64,000 bases of DNA from Myxococcus qinghaiensis. GTDB taxonomy: Bacteria; Myxococcota; Myxococcia; Myxococcales; Myxococcaceae. Where the stretch lies: contig NZ_JAKCFA010000031.1 in the NCBI RefSeq assembly GCF_024198215.1, positions 45,983 to 109,982 of the forward strand. Reading direction: 5' to 3'. Within the stretch, counting starts at the first letter, position 1, and every line of letters starts with the position of its first letter. A model generated the notes under the pieces. That model did not search any database and was not told the DNA's origin. It saw only the letters and a list, made by a program, of their open reading frames with translations. Both the position numbers and the translations under genes were made by a program. This document shows positions 37,834-47,253 of this stretch, in pieces.

Positions 37834-40293
37834 TTGAGGCACCCCGTTCTGTCCCGCAAGTCACTGCTCCCGCTGCTGGCGGTCGTCCTGTGGTCGCTCG
37901 TGCCTGGCTCCGTCCAGGCGCAGGTGAACGGGGGTGCGCCCTCAGCGACCCCGGTTCCGAGCACCCCGGCCCCCGCTCCTGAACGTCCTCAGGACGCCCC
38001 TGTCGACACCGCCCCCGCCGACGAAGCCCCCGCGTCCGAGGATGACCTCAACCGGGTGGTGGAGGTCCGCGTCGAAGGCAACAAGCGCGTGGAGGCGGAG
38101 GCCATCCGTCGCGCCTTGCGCACCAAGGTCGGCCAGCCCCTGGCGTCCGCGCGCAGCGCCGAGGACCTCCGGGCCGTGTGGGCCCTGGGCTACTTCCAGA
38201 ACGTGGAGCTGCTCGTGCAGCGGCTGCCGCGCGGGGTCGCCTACGTCGTCCGCGTCGAGGAGCGGCCCATCGTCCGTTGGGTGACGCTCCAGGGCAACGA
38301 GGAGCTGAGCCGGGACGACCTGAAGGAGGAAATCGAGGCCAAGCCCAACACGATTCTGGAGCTGGAGACCGTGCGCAGCACGGTGAAGAAGATCCAGGCC
38401 AAGTACGTGGAGAAGGGCTTCTTCCTCGCCGAGGTCAAGTACCAGATCAAGCCCAACGAGGGCGGCAGCGTCGACGTGCTCATCATCATCAACGAGCACG
38501 CCAAGGTGATGGTGAAGCAGATCACCTTCATCGGCGCGGAGAAGGTCTCCGCGGCGGAGCTGAAGGAGACGATGATCACCCGCGAGGGAGGCTTCCTGTC
38601 CTTCTTCACGGGTGAGGGCACCTACCGCGAAGAGGCCTTCCAGCGCGACCTGGCCGTCATCCAGATCGCCTACTACGACCGGGGCTTCATCAACGTCAAG
38701 ATTGACAAGCCCACCGTCCAGCTCAGCGCGGACAAGCGCTACATCTACATCACCCTGCGCATCACCGAGGGCGAGCCCTACGACATCGGGAAGATCGACT
38801 TCTCCGGAGACCTGCTCTCCGACGTGTCGAAGGAGCAGATGTCCAAGCTGATGAAGTCGACGCCGGGCCAGCGCTTCAACCGCTCGCAGCTGTCGCAGGA
38901 CATCCTGGGCCTGTCGGACGTCTACTTCGACCGCGGCTTCGCGTACGCGAACATCAACCCCGTCACCAGCGTCAACGCGGACAACCGCACGGTGGACCTG
39001 ACCTTCGACGTGCAGAAGGGCCCCCAGGTCACGATTGAGCGCATCGACGTCGTCGGCAACAGCAAGACGCGCGACAAGGTCATCCGCCGCGAGCTGCGAG
39101 TGTACGAAGGCGAGCTCTACAGCGGCACCGGTGTGCGCCGCAGCAAGGAGCGCGTCACCGCCCTGGGCTTCTTCGAGACGGTGGAAATCACGCAGCGCGC
39201 GGGAAGCACCGACGACACCATCGTCCTCCAGGTGGAGGTGAAGGAGAAGGCCACCGGCACCTTCCAGGTGGGCCTGGGCTTCTCCAACGTGGAGAACTTC
39301 ATCTTCACGGCGCAGATCTCCCAGAACAACTTCCTGGGCTGGGGCCAGAGCGTCTCCGCGTCCGCGCAGATTTCAGGCCTGCGCTCCCTGGTGCAGCTGT
39401 CGTTCTATGACCCGTACTTCCTGGACACCAACTACCTGTTGTCCGCGGAGTTCTTCCGCGTCCAGGCCGACTACGACGGCTTCATCCGCAACTCCACCGG
39501 TGGCACCGTCTCCATCGGCTACCAGTTCATCGACGACCTGCTCGGCACCGTCGGCTACACCCGTGAGTGGGTGAACGTGGAGGCGGGCTCGAACCTGGGC
39601 GCCGTGCTGCTGGCCAACCAGTTCCTGTCCGGCACCACCAGCGCGGCGCGGCTGTCGCTGTCGTTCGACCGCCGCGACAACCGCCTGTTCCCCTCGCGCG
39701 GCTTCATCCACTACGGCTCGGTGGAGCTGGCCCCGGACTTCCTGGGCGGCACGTTCCTCTTCAACCGGTACACGGCCTACTCGCGCCTGTACTTCCCGAT
39801 GCCGCTGGGCTTCGTCTTCAAGACGAACGCCACCATCGGCTACATCCAGCAGCTCGACTCGAACAAGCCGCTGCCCATCTCCGAGCTCTACTACGTGGGT
39901 GGCATCAACAGCGTCCGCGGCTACTACCTGCGCAGCATCAGCCCCTCGGTGAAGGTGCCCCGCTCCGGCAACCCGGACGCCACCGTCACGGACTTCCTCG
40001 TCGGCGGCAACAAGCAGCTCGTCTTCAACTTCGAGCTGGAGTTCCCCATCTTCGAGAAGGCCGGCCTCAGAGGCGTGCTCTTCTATGACGCGGGCAATGC
40101 TTTCGGCTCGAACGAGCGCTTCTTCCAGGACCGACAGGACAAGCTGCCGCTCGGCCTCTTCCACTCCGCGGGCTTCGGCTTCCGCTGGTTCAGCCCGATT
40201 GGCCCATTGCGCTTCGAGTGGGGCATCCCGCTGACCAGGCGGCCGGAAGACGACCGGATTCTGTTCGAGTTCACTATCGGCAACTTCTTCTGA
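37834..40293 (+). CDS. bamA: BamA outer-membrane protein assembly factor
   Basis: An 819-residue Omp85 protein. It has a signal peptide (basic RHPVLSRK, core LLPLLAVVLWSL, cleavage near VQAQ) and a Pro/Ala-rich linker. Five POTRA domains follow: VVEVRVEGNKRVEAEAI, VRWVTLQGNEELS, VKQITFIGAEKVS, DIGKIDFSGDL and IERIDVVGNSKTRDKV. The C-terminal 16-strand barrel carries the conserved VRGY motif in INSVRGYYL. BamA folds and inserts outer-membrane barrels. The start is uncertain: TTG 37834 or TTG 37804. The bamA-skp-lpxD-fabZ-lpxA order is the classical one of Gram-negative bacteria. Confidence 0.95.
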   Translation: MRHPVLSRKSLLPLLAVVLWSLVPGSVQAQVNGGAPSATPVPSTPAPAPERPQDAPVDTAPADEAPASEDDLNRVVEVRVEGNKRVEAEAIRRALRTKVGQPLASARSAEDLRAVWALGYFQNVELLVQRLPRGVAYVVRVEERPIVRWVTLQGNEELSRDDLKEEIEAKPNTILELETVRSTVKKIQAKYVEKGFFLAEVKYQIKPNEGGSVDVLIIINEHAKVMVKQITFIGAEKVSAAELKETMITREGGFLSFFTGEGTYREEAFQRDLAVIQIAYYDRGFINVKIDKPTVQLSADKRYIYITLRITEGEPYDIGKIDFSGDLLSDVSKEQMSKLMKSTPGQRFNRSQLSQDILGLSDVYFDRGFAYANINPVTSVNADNRTVDLTFDVQKGPQVTIERIDVVGNSKTRDKVIRRELRVYEGELYSGTGVRRSKERVTALGFFETVEITQRAGSTDDTIVLQVEVKEKATGTFQVGLGFSNVENFIFTAQISQNNFLGWGQSVSASAQISGLRSLVQLSFYDPYFLDTNYLLSAEFFRVQADYDGFIRNSTGGTVSIGYQFIDDLLGTVGYTREWVNVEAGSNLGAVLLANQFLSGTTSAARLSLSFDRRDNRLFPSRGFIHYGSVELAPDFLGGTFLFNRYTAYSRLYFPMPLGFVFKTNATIGYIQQLDSNKPLPISELYYVGGINSVRGYYLRSISPSVKVPRSGNPDATVTDFLVGGNKQLVFNFELEFPIFEKAGLRGVLFYDAGNAFGSNERFFQDRQDKLPLGLFHSAGFGFRWFSPIGPLRFEWGIPLTRRPEDDRILFEFTIGNFF

Positions 40294-40396
40294 TAAGCCG
40301 TCGTCCGTCGTCCCGGCCCCGCCCTGGCGGGAAGGGTTGAACAAGCCCGGGCGTCTGACGTCGGACCCTGTACCCTTCCCTGAGGAGCTGTTGAAC

Positions 40397-40957
40397 ATGT
40401 CGCTTCGCACCACTGTCGCGGCCATGGCCGCCGTCCTGTCGCTTGCCCTGCCGGTGGCCGCCTCGGCCGCCGACCTGAAGGTCGCCTACGTGGACCTCCA
40501 GCGCGTCCTGCTCGAGGTGGATGACGGCAAGGCCGCCAAGGCCCGCCTCCAGAAGTGGCTGGAGGAGAAGCAGAAGGAGATCGACAAGGAGCAGACCGCA
40601 CTGCGCACGGAGAAGGAGACGCTGGACAAGCAGGCCAGCGCGATGACTCCCGACGTCCGCGCCCAGAAGGAAGCGGACCTGCAGCGCAAGGTGATGGTGC
40701 TCGCCCAGAAGTGGGAGAAGAGCCGCGGCGAGGCCGCCACCAAGGAGCGCCAGGAGATGGAGCCCATCATCAACAAGATCGACCAGGTGGTGGCGTCCAT
40801 CGCCCAGCGGGACGACCTGGGCATGGTCCTGGACAAGCGTGACTCGGGCATCGTCTTCGCCAAGGCCCAGTACGACATCTCCAACGAAGTGATTCGCTCC
40901 TACAACAGCGCGAAGACGACGAAGACGACGGCGGCGAAGGACGCCCCGACGAAGTAA
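40397..40957 (+). CDS. skp: OmpH/Skp-like periplasmic chaperone
   Basis: A 186-residue protein with signal peptide (to ASAAD), a short beta segment LKVAYVDLQRVLLEV and a long charged coiled coil (about residues 45-130, many KE/QK pairs), typical of Skp trimers with tentacle-like helices. Skp holds unfolded outer-membrane proteins on their way to BamA. ATG 40397 has GAGGAG 10 nt upstream. In-frame ORF sequence starting 60 nt earlier is not part of the signal. The C-terminal Lys/Thr-rich tail is unremarkable. Confidence 0.9.
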   Translation: MSLRTTVAAMAAVLSLALPVAASAADLKVAYVDLQRVLLEVDDGKAAKARLQKWLEEKQKEIDKEQTALRTEKETLDKQASAMTPDVRAQKEADLQRKVMVLAQKWEKSRGEAATKERQEMEPIINKIDQVVASIAQRDDLGMVLDKRDSGIVFAKAQYDISNEVIRSYNSAKTTKTTAAKDAPTK

Positions 40958-40967
40958 TCGGCGCCAC

Positions 40968-42032
40968 GTGAAGACCTCCCCCGCACCCCGACGGCTCGGG
41001 GAGCTCGCCGCCCATGTCGGGGGAGAGCTTCTCGGTGACCCTGAGCAGCTCATCCACGGACTCAACGGGCTCGAGGAAGCCAGCCCGGGAGACGTGTCCT
41101 TCTACGGAAACACGCGCTACCGCCGCCAGTTCGAGTCCACCAAGGCCTCGGCCGTGCTGGTCGGCGATGACGCTCCGCCTCGCGAGGGCGTGGCGCTGGT
41201 GCGGGTCACCAACCCGCACCTCGCCTACGCGAAGCTGCTGCGGCTGTTCCATCCGGCCACCCGTCCCGCGCCTGGCGTCCGTCCCGGCGCGCACGTCCAT
41301 CCGGAGGCCACCATCCACCCCGAGGCCACGGTGCTCGCCGGGGCCTGCGTGGAAGCGGGCGCCCAGGTGGGTGCTCGCAGCGTGCTGTACCCGGGGGCCT
41401 ACCTGGGCGAGCACGCCACGGTGGGTGAGGACAGCGTGCTGCACCCCAACGTCACGGTGCGCGAGCGCTGCGTCATCGGCAACCGCGTCATCCTGCACGC
41501 GGCCAGCGTGGTGGGCGCGGACGGCTTCGGCTTCGCCTTCAATCCCGAGGGCGAAGAGGGGCCGGAGCACTTCAAGATTCCCCAGGTCGGCAACGTCCGC
41601 ATCGAGGACGACGTCGAGGTGGGCGCCTGCACCTGCATCGACCGCGCGACGGTGGGCGAGACGGTGGTGGGGCGGGGCAGCAAGCTCGACAACCTGGTTC
41701 AGATTGCCCACAACGTGCGCGTGGGGCCCATGTCGCTCATCTGCGCGCAGGCGGGCGTGTCCGGCTCCGCGGAGATTGGCACCGGCGTGATTCTGGCCGG
41801 GCAGGTGGGCGTGGTGGGCCACATCCGCGTCGGTGACCTCGCCAAGGTCGGCGCCCAGTCGGGCGTGGCCCATGACGTCCCGGACGGGCAGGTGGTGAGT
41901 GGCAGTCCCGCGATTGCCCACCGCGAGTGGCTGCGTGCCAGCGCGGCGTCGGGGCAGGTGGCGGACATGCTCAAGGAAATGCGGGCCCTGCGCCGCAGGG
42001 TGGAGCAGCTCGAGAAGGCGAAGGGGGAGTGA
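40968..42032 (+). CDS. lpxD: LpxD, UDP-3-O-acylglucosamine N-acyltransferase
   Basis: A 354-residue enzyme of the third lipid A step. The N-terminal uridine-binding domain contains LGELAAHVGGELLGD and FYGNTRYRRQF. The left-handed beta-helix has hexapeptide repeats, including VVGADGFGFAF and the catalytic His region IAHNVRVG. The C-terminal helical segment ends MLKEMRALRRRVEQLEK, as expected for acyl-ACP recognition. The GTG start is 11 nt after skp. The stop overlaps fabZ (TGATG). Confidence 0.96.
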   Translation: MKTSPAPRRLGELAAHVGGELLGDPEQLIHGLNGLEEASPGDVSFYGNTRYRRQFESTKASAVLVGDDAPPREGVALVRVTNPHLAYAKLLRLFHPATRPAPGVRPGAHVHPEATIHPEATVLAGACVEAGAQVGARSVLYPGAYLGEHATVGEDSVLHPNVTVRERCVIGNRVILHAASVVGADGFGFAFNPEGEEGPEHFKIPQVGNVRIEDDVEVGACTCIDRATVGETVVGRGSKLDNLVQIAHNVRVGPMSLICAQAGVSGSAEIGTGVILAGQVGVVGHIRVGDLAKVGAQSGVAHDVPDGQVVSGSPAIAHREWLRASAASGQVADMLKEMRALRRRVEQLEKAKGE

Positions 42033-42499
42033 TGGACATCGGTGAAATCCAGAACCTGCTGCCGCATCGGTATCCGTTCCTCCTGATTGACCGGGTGGTG
42101 GAGATTGTTCCCGGCCAGAAGATCACGGCCTACAAGAACGTCACCATCAACGAGCCCTTCTTCAACGGGCACTTCCCGGGGCACCCGGTGATGCCCGGCG
42201 TGCTCATCCTGGAGGCGCTCGCCCAGGCTTCGGCCATCCTTGCGTATAAGAGCGAGAACATGGACCCGACCCAGAAGGTGACCTACCTGATGGGCGTTGA
42301 CGGAGCGCGCTTCCGCAAGCCGGTGGTGCCGGGAGACAGGCTGCAGCTCCTCATCGAGGTGCTGCGACACAAGGGCGCCGTGTGGAAGACGAAGGGCACG
42401 GCGACCGTGGATGGCGTGAAGGTCGCCGAAGGCGAGTTCCTGGCCACCGTGGTGGACAAGAACAAGGACGCTGGAGCGGCAGAGGGCGCGGCGTCCTGA
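42032..42499 (+). CDS. fabZ: FabZ, (3R)-hydroxyacyl-ACP dehydratase
   Basis: A 155-residue hot-dog-fold enzyme. It has IQNLLPHRYPFLLIDRV, the active-site His in GHFPGHPVMPGVL and the Glu in LEALAQASA. It dehydrates 3-hydroxyacyl-ACP and so competes with LpxA/LpxD for the same substrate, which explains its constant presence between those two genes. The ATG shares a base with the lpxD stop. The short Ala/Gly tail is not conserved. Confidence 0.96.
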   Translation: MDIGEIQNLLPHRYPFLLIDRVVEIVPGQKITAYKNVTINEPFFNGHFPGHPVMPGVLILEALAQASAILAYKSENMDPTQKVTYLMGVDGARFRKPVVPGDRLQLLIEVLRHKGAVWKTKGTATVDGVKVAEGEFLATVVDKNKDAGAAEGAAS

Positions 42500-42528
42500 C
42501 CGCGAGCTGGCGAGGCAGAGGAAACGAC

Positions 42529-43305
42529 ATGGCTCAGGTTCATCCCTCCGCGGTGGTTCATCCCGATGCGCGTCTGCACGACACGGTCGAGGTGGGGCCC
42601 TTCTCGGTCATTGGTCCCCAGGTGACGATTGGCGAGGGCTCCCGCGTGGGGCCCCACGTCGTCATCGAGGGCCGCACCACGCTCGGCGCGCGCAACCGCA
42701 TCTTCCAGTTCTCCTCGGTGGGAGCGGACCCGCAAGACTTGAAGTACGCGGGCGAGGACACCGAGCTCACGCTCGGCGACGACAACACGATTCGCGAGTT
42801 CGTCACCCTGCACAAGGGCACGGCGGGCGGCGGCGGGGCCACGCGGGTCGGCAACGGCAACCTCTTCATGGCCAACAGCCATGTGGCCCACGACTGCATC
42901 GTCGGGGACGGCTGCCGCATCGGCAACGGGTCCGCGCTCGCGGGCCACGTGACGATGGAGGACCACGTCATCATCAGCGGCCTGGCGGCGGTGCACCAGT
43001 TCACCCGCCTGGGCAGGTTCGCCTTCATCTCCGGCGGCGCCATGGTGACCATGGACATCCCCCCGTACGCCACGGCGCAGGGCGACCGGGCGGAGTTGGT
43101 GGGACTGAACACGGTGGGCCTGGAGCGCGGCGGCTTCTCCAAGGAGCAGATTGAGCGCATCAAGGAGGCCCACCGCATCCTGTTCCGCTCGAAGCTGGGA
43201 CTCCAGGAGGCGCTGGCGCGGCTGCGCGCGGAGCTGGCGGGCCACCCGGAGGTCGACCATCTGGTGGCCTTCATCGCGCAGAGCAAGCGTGGGCTGACGC
43301 GCTGA
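42529..43305 (+). CDS. lpxA: LpxA, UDP-GlcNAc O-acyltransferase
   Basis: A 258-residue first enzyme of lipid A synthesis. The beta-helix is built from hexad repeats (VHPSAVVHPDARL, IGPQVTIGEGSRV). The catalytic His is in MANSHVAHDC, the GLAAVHQFTRLG segment is present, and the C-terminal helices bind acyl-ACP (GLNTVGLERGGFSKEQI). ATG 42529 has GAGG upstream. Length is normal. It forms one unit with lpxD and fabZ. Confidence 0.96.
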   Translation: MAQVHPSAVVHPDARLHDTVEVGPFSVIGPQVTIGEGSRVGPHVVIEGRTTLGARNRIFQFSSVGADPQDLKYAGEDTELTLGDDNTIREFVTLHKGTAGGGGATRVGNGNLFMANSHVAHDCIVGDGCRIGNGSALAGHVTMEDHVIISGLAAVHQFTRLGRFAFISGGAMVTMDIPPYATAQGDRAELVGLNTVGLERGGFSKEQIERIKEAHRILFRSKLGLQEALARLRAELAGHPEVDHLVAFIAQSKRGLTR

Positions 43306-43331
43306 GCTTTGTGACGCGCTAAGCTGTGAAC

Positions 43332-44156
43332 ATGGCGCTTGTACCCCAGGACAGTAGAATCGGCCTCATCGCGGGCAACGGGCAGCTCCCGTTCCTCTTC
43401 GCTCGCGCGGCGAAGGCGCGGGGGCTGGAGGTGGTGGCCGTGGCGCACCGGGGGGAGACGGACCCGGCGCTCGCCTCCGAGGTCGCCTCGCTCACCTGGG
43501 TGCGCGTGGGGCAGGTGAACCGCATCCAGAAGGCCTTCCAGGCCTCCCAGGTGAGGCAGGCGGCCATGGCGGGCGGCATCGGCCGGGTGAAGGCGCTGAA
43601 GGACGCGCGGCCTGACCTGGGGGCCATGCGCATCATCTCCCGCCTGCGCAGCTTCCGGGATGACGCGCTCCTGCGCGCGGTGGCGGCGGACTTCGAGTCG
43701 CGGGGCATCACCATCATCGCCCCCACGGACTTCCTGGGCGAGGTGCTGTGCCCGGAAGGTCACCTCGCGGGGCCTCCGCTGCGCTCGGCGCAGGCCCGGG
43801 ACGTCGCGCTGGGACGCGAGGTCGCCGTGCTGCTGGGGCAGGCGGACGTGGGCCAGACGGTGGTGGTGCACGAGGGCCACGTCCTGGCGCTGGAGGCCGT
43901 GGAAGGCACCGACGAGGCCATCCGTCGCGGCGGCCGGCTGCTGGGGGGCGCGGGCGCGGTGGTGGTGAAGCGCTGCAAGCCGCAGCAGGACATGCGCTTC
44001 GACCTGCCTGCGGCGGGCCCCCGCACGCTGGAGGTGATGAAGGAAGTGGGCGCGAAGGTGCTGGCGCTGGAGGCGGGGCGCACCGTGCTGCTGGATGCGC
44101 CGGAGCTCTTCGCGGGCGCGCGCGCCGCGGGCATCACCCTCGTCGGCGTGCCCTGA
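43332..44156 (+). CDS. lpxI: LpxI, UDP-2,3-diacylglucosamine pyrophosphatase
   Basis: A 274-residue DUF1009/LpxI protein: IGLIAGNGQLPFLFARAAK at the start and DAALR-like DDALLRAVAADFESRGI in the middle. The C-terminal domain has GTDEAIRRGG, VVVKRCKPQQDMRFDLP and RTVLLDAPELF. LpxI makes lipid X from UDP-diacylglucosamine and replaces LpxH in many non-enteric bacteria. No lpxH-like gene is seen in the window. GTG 43326 is an alternative start. No clear Shine-Dalgarno sequence. Confidence 0.93.
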   Translation: MALVPQDSRIGLIAGNGQLPFLFARAAKARGLEVVAVAHRGETDPALASEVASLTWVRVGQVNRIQKAFQASQVRQAAMAGGIGRVKALKDARPDLGAMRIISRLRSFRDDALLRAVAADFESRGITIIAPTDFLGEVLCPEGHLAGPPLRSAQARDVALGREVAVLLGQADVGQTVVVHEGHVLALEAVEGTDEAIRRGGRLLGGAGAVVVKRCKPQQDMRFDLPAAGPRTLEVMKEVGAKVLALEAGRTVLLDAPELFAGARAAGITLVGVP

Positions 44157-44368
44157 GCGTGGCTCCACGGAGCAGGTAGGAAGCCGGAGCACGCCTCCCC
44201 GGCTGCCCGTGGGAATGGGCGCGCGCGGGTGAATTCCGTCGCGCCCGGCGCGTCTTGCTCGCGAAGCATTTCCTCGCAGGAAGCATCCGCCTACCCTGTC
44301 GCGGTGGAATCCACCCATCCGGACCGCTGTTGCACGCGGCCCGTGACGCCGGAGGTCGACGCCGCGCC

Positions 44369-45394
44369 ATGAATGCCCGCCTGGTACTAGTGCTCAGTCT
44401 CGTCGCCGCAACTCCGCTTCCCGCGTTCGCGGACGCCATCCGGGTGTCCCTGGAGGGCCGGGCCGCGGTGGGTGAGGCGCTCCCGGCATTGCTCGTGCAC
44501 ATCGACGAGCCCATCGCCGGCTTCGAGCTGAAGCTCAAGCGCGGCGACGGGAAGGTGGTCGAGGTGAAGGGCGGGGGAAAGCCAGGCATCACCCGGCGCA
44601 TCGAGCTGGAGCAGCCCGAGGGCCGCTTTCATTACGAGGGCGAGCTGGTGGTGCGCTTCTCCAACGCCGAGTCGGGCAGCATGCCGTTGTCCTTCGACAC
44701 GGAGCTCAACGGGCCGCTGCGGTTGGACGTGCGCCCGGAGGACGTGGACGTCGCGGGGCGCAAGCTTCGCTTCCAGCTCTCGCGTCCCGCGGGCCGCGTA
44801 GAGCTGACGGTGCTGATGGACACGGGAAAGAAGGCCTTCGAGGGCGAGGTGCCCTTCAAGGGCGAGCCGGCGGGCACGCCGCTTCCTCTGAGCTGGCCAC
44901 CCGCCGAGGGCCGGGTGATGAAGATTTCCCTCCGAGCCTTCGACACATCGGACTTCTACACGGGCGTGGACCTCTTCCCCTGGCGCGTGGACATTCCTCA
45001 CGAAGAGGTGAGCTTCGCTTCGGGCCGCGCGGACATTCCCGCCGCGGAGCGCGGCAAGCTGGACAGGAGCCATGCGTTGATTGCGGAAGCGCTGGCGAAA
45101 TACGGCCGCTTCGCGGCGGTTCGTCTGTACGTCCTGGGGCACACGGACACGGTGGGGGCCACGGCGGACAACCGTGAGCTGTCGCTGAAGCGGGCCCGGA
45201 GCATCGCTTCGGCCTTCCGACAGCGCGGGTTGAAGGTGCCGATTTTCTACGAGGGATTCGGGGAGGAGTCGCCAGCGGTGCGCACTCCGGACGAGACGGC
45301 GGAGGCGGGCAACCGCCGGGCCGAGTACATCATCGCGGTGGAGGACCCGACGCTGGAAGGGGCGCCCTTCTCGCCGCGGTGGAGGAAGCTGTAG
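44369..45394 (+). CDS. Exported OmpA-family protein with novel N-terminal domain
   Basis: A 341-residue protein. It has a signal peptide (to AFADA) and about 190 residues of beta-rich sequence I do not recognise (including LKLKRGDGKVVEVKGGG and a repeat-like LPLSWPPAEGRV). The C-terminal OmpA-like peptidoglycan-binding domain has VSFASGRADIPAAE, LYVLGHTDTVG, NRELSLKRARSI and GNRRAEY. It probably sits in the periplasm and grips peptidoglycan. GGAGG lies 13 nt before ATG 44369. A 212-bp gap precedes it (44157-44368), in which I see no gene and no convincing promoter. Confidence 0.85.
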   Translation: MNARLVLVLSLVAATPLPAFADAIRVSLEGRAAVGEALPALLVHIDEPIAGFELKLKRGDGKVVEVKGGGKPGITRRIELEQPEGRFHYEGELVVRFSNAESGSMPLSFDTELNGPLRLDVRPEDVDVAGRKLRFQLSRPAGRVELTVLMDTGKKAFEGEVPFKGEPAGTPLPLSWPPAEGRVMKISLRAFDTSDFYTGVDLFPWRVDIPHEEVSFASGRADIPAAERGKLDRSHALIAEALAKYGRFAAVRLYVLGHTDTVGATADNRELSLKRARSIASAFRQRGLKVPIFYEGFGEESPAVRTPDETAEAGNRRAEYIIAVEDPTLEGAPFSPRWRKL

Positions 45395-45425
45395 CGGACG
45401 CGAAGACGTGACGAGGAGGCGACGG

Positions 45426-45884
45426 ATGGACGGATTCCAACGGTGGGCCTGGGGCGTGGTGGGTATCTCGCTCCTGGCGGGGGCGGGCTGCGCGCATCAG
45501 GCGCCGCTCGCCGTGAGGCGGGAGGTGGAGGCGGACAAGTGCACGCTGATTCAATCCGTGTTGAAGGAACCGACGCCGTCGCGCGTGGTGGAGGAAATTG
45601 CCGCGCAGGGCCGCCACGAGCCCACCCCGGTGCGGGTGTACGTGCGGCGCCCCGAGCAGTCCATGCTGGAGCGCTTCTTCGAAGGGGACGAGCCCCGTTG
45701 CGGCGATGCCACCTTCAAGGTCGTCCAGGAGAGCGTCCTCGACGCGGTGGTGGTGTACCTGCAGGAGGTGCGAGAGGGCTACGCGTACGACGCGCGCCGC
45801 TCCGGCCCTGACGAACTCACCCTGGAAGGCACGCCGCAGGGCACGCTGAAGCGCGCGGGCCCGCAGTGGGTCGCGGGCAAGTGA
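45426..45884 (+). CDS. Small putative lipoprotein
   Basis: A 152-residue protein with a signal sequence and lipobox-like LLAGAGCAHQ. The rest is hydrophilic with two more cysteines (DKCTLIQ, EPRCGDA). I do not recognise the family. It follows the OmpA-like gene by 31 nt, so the two may form an envelope pair. ATG 45426 is used; GTG 45408 is possible but leaves less room for the GAGGAGG ribosome site. It converges on marC with 1 bp between stops and no terminator hairpin visible. Confidence 0.7.
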   Translation: MDGFQRWAWGVVGISLLAGAGCAHQAPLAVRREVEADKCTLIQSVLKEPTPSRVVEEIAAQGRHEPTPVRVYVRRPEQSMLERFFEGDEPRCGDATFKVVQESVLDAVVVYLQEVREGYAYDARRSGPDELTLEGTPQGTLKRAGPQWVAGK

Positions 45885-45885
45885 G

Positions 45886-46512
45886 TTACTTGAGCAACTC
45901 CTTGGCGCCGTCCGCGATGAACTGCACGGCGATGGCGGCGAGGATGAGCCCCATGACGCGCTCGACGATGGCGACCCCGGACTGACGCAGCACCCGCTGC
46001 ACGAGGCCGGAGGCGCGCAGGATGAAGTAGCTGGCCACGAAGGTGAGGATGATGGCCGCCAGCACCGGAAGGGTGGCGGTCATCGAGTTGCCTCGGGCCA
46101 TCAGCACCATGGCGGTGGCGATGGCCCCCGGGCCCGACAAGAGTGGAATGGCCAGCGGGACGATGGCCACGTCCTCCTTCACCGCCCCCTCCTGCTCCTC
46201 CGTGGGCGTGGTGCGCGTCGCCGAAGGCCGGGCGCGCAGCATGTCCAGCGAGGTGATGAGCAGGAGGATTCCGCCCGCGACGCGGAAGGCCCCCAGCGAC
46301 ACGCCGAACACCTTGAAGATGATGGTGCCGAAGAGGGCGAAGAACGTCATCAGCCCGCACGCCACCAGGCACGCGCGCAGGGCCGTGCGGTGGATCTTCT
46401 CCTTCGAGTCCCCGGACGTCATCGCCAGGAACAGCGGCACCACGCCGATGGGGTCCACCACGAAGAAGATGGCCGGCAGCGCGACGAGGAATTGCGCCAG
46501 GTAGACCTTCAT
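45886..46512 (-). CDS. MarC-family integral membrane protein
   Basis: A 208-residue protein with six membrane helices. Typical MarC features are FFVVDPIGVVPLFLAMT near the N-terminus, FKVFGVSLGAFRVAGGILLL, and IPLLSGPGAIATAMVLM. Despite the name, MarC is not shown to give antibiotic resistance, and the family function is unknown. It is third in the minus-strand block lpxB-glycosyltransferase-marC, 19 nt after its neighbour. Confidence 0.92.
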   Translation of the reverse strand: MKVYLAQFLVALPAIFFVVDPIGVVPLFLAMTSGDSKEKIHRTALRACLVACGLMTFFALFGTIIFKVFGVSLGAFRVAGGILLLITSLDMLRARPSATRTTPTEEQEGAVKEDVAIVPLAIPLLSGPGAIATAMVLMARGNSMTATLPVLAAIILTFVASYFILRASGLVQRVLRQSGVAIVERVMGLILAAIAVQFIADGAKELLK

Positions 46513-46531
46513 CTCCGCACGCCCTTCCTGG

Positions 46532-47236
46532 CTACACCGTGAGGCGCAGCTTCCACACCATGGTGAGCGCTTCGGCGAAGATCTTCTTGTTCATCTTCGA
46601 GTGTCCCACACGGCGGTCCTCGAAGATGATGGGAACCTCGCGCACGGTGAAGCCGTTCTTCAGCGTGCGGTAGGTGAGTTCAATCTGGAACGCATAGCCG
46701 GTGCTGTGCACGGCCTCGAAGTCGATGGCCTCCAGCACCCGGCGGTGGAAGCACTTGAAGCCGCCCGTCAAATCGGAGACGCCCACGCCCAGAATCGTGC
46801 GGGCGTAGAGGCTGCCGCCGCGGCTGATGAGCTGCCGGCCCACGCCCCAGTTCACCGTGCCGCCGCCGGTGACGTAGCGCGAGCCCAGCACCAGGTCGGC
46901 GCCCGCCTCGGCCGCGTCCAGCAGGCCGGGCAGGTAGCGCGGGTCATGGCTGAAGTCCGCGTCCATCTCCAGGATGTACGTGTAGCCCTCGGCCAGGGCC
47001 CAGCGGAAGGCGGCGAGGTAGGCGCGACCCAGGCCCTCCTTCTTCTCGCGGTGCAGGACGCGCACGCGCGGCTCCCTGGCCGCGAGCTGGTCGGCGAGCT
47101 GCCCCGTGCCGTCGGGCGAGTTGTCGTCGACGACGAGGATATCGACGCGGGGGTCGGCCTTGAGCACCGCCAGGGTGATGGCCTCGATGTTTTCCCGCTC
47201 GTTGTACGTGGGGATGCAGACCAGCGCAGGATTCAT
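46532..47236 (-). CDS. Family 2 glycosyltransferase, DPM1-like
   Basis: A 234-residue GT-A enzyme: CIPTYNERENIEAI, VDDNSPDGTG, EMDADFSHDP (metal-binding acidic motif), GSRYVTGG and DLTGGFKCF, all typical of polyprenol-phosphate mannosyl- or glucosyltransferases. It lacks the C-terminal membrane domains of larger relatives, so it is a soluble DPM1 type. It probably charges undecaprenyl or dolichyl-like phosphate with a sugar for envelope glycans. It lies 17 nt after lpxB. The donor sugar cannot be told from sequence. Confidence 0.9.
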   Translation of the reverse strand: MNPALVCIPTYNERENIEAITLAVLKADPRVDILVVDDNSPDGTGQLADQLAAREPRVRVLHREKKEGLGRAYLAAFRWALAEGYTYILEMDADFSHDPRYLPGLLDAAEAGADLVLGSRYVTGGGTVNWGVGRQLISRGGSLYARTILGVGVSDLTGGFKCFHRRVLEAIDFEAVHSTGYAFQIELTYRTLKNGFTVREVPIIFEDRRVGHSKMNKKIFAEALTMVWKLRLTV

Positions 47237-47253
47237 GGCCGGGCCGACATACC

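Noticed and set aside
40318..40331. Small GC hairpin between bamA and skp as a terminator
   Set aside because: The stem is only 5 bp with no T-tract, and bamA-skp are normally co-transcribed.
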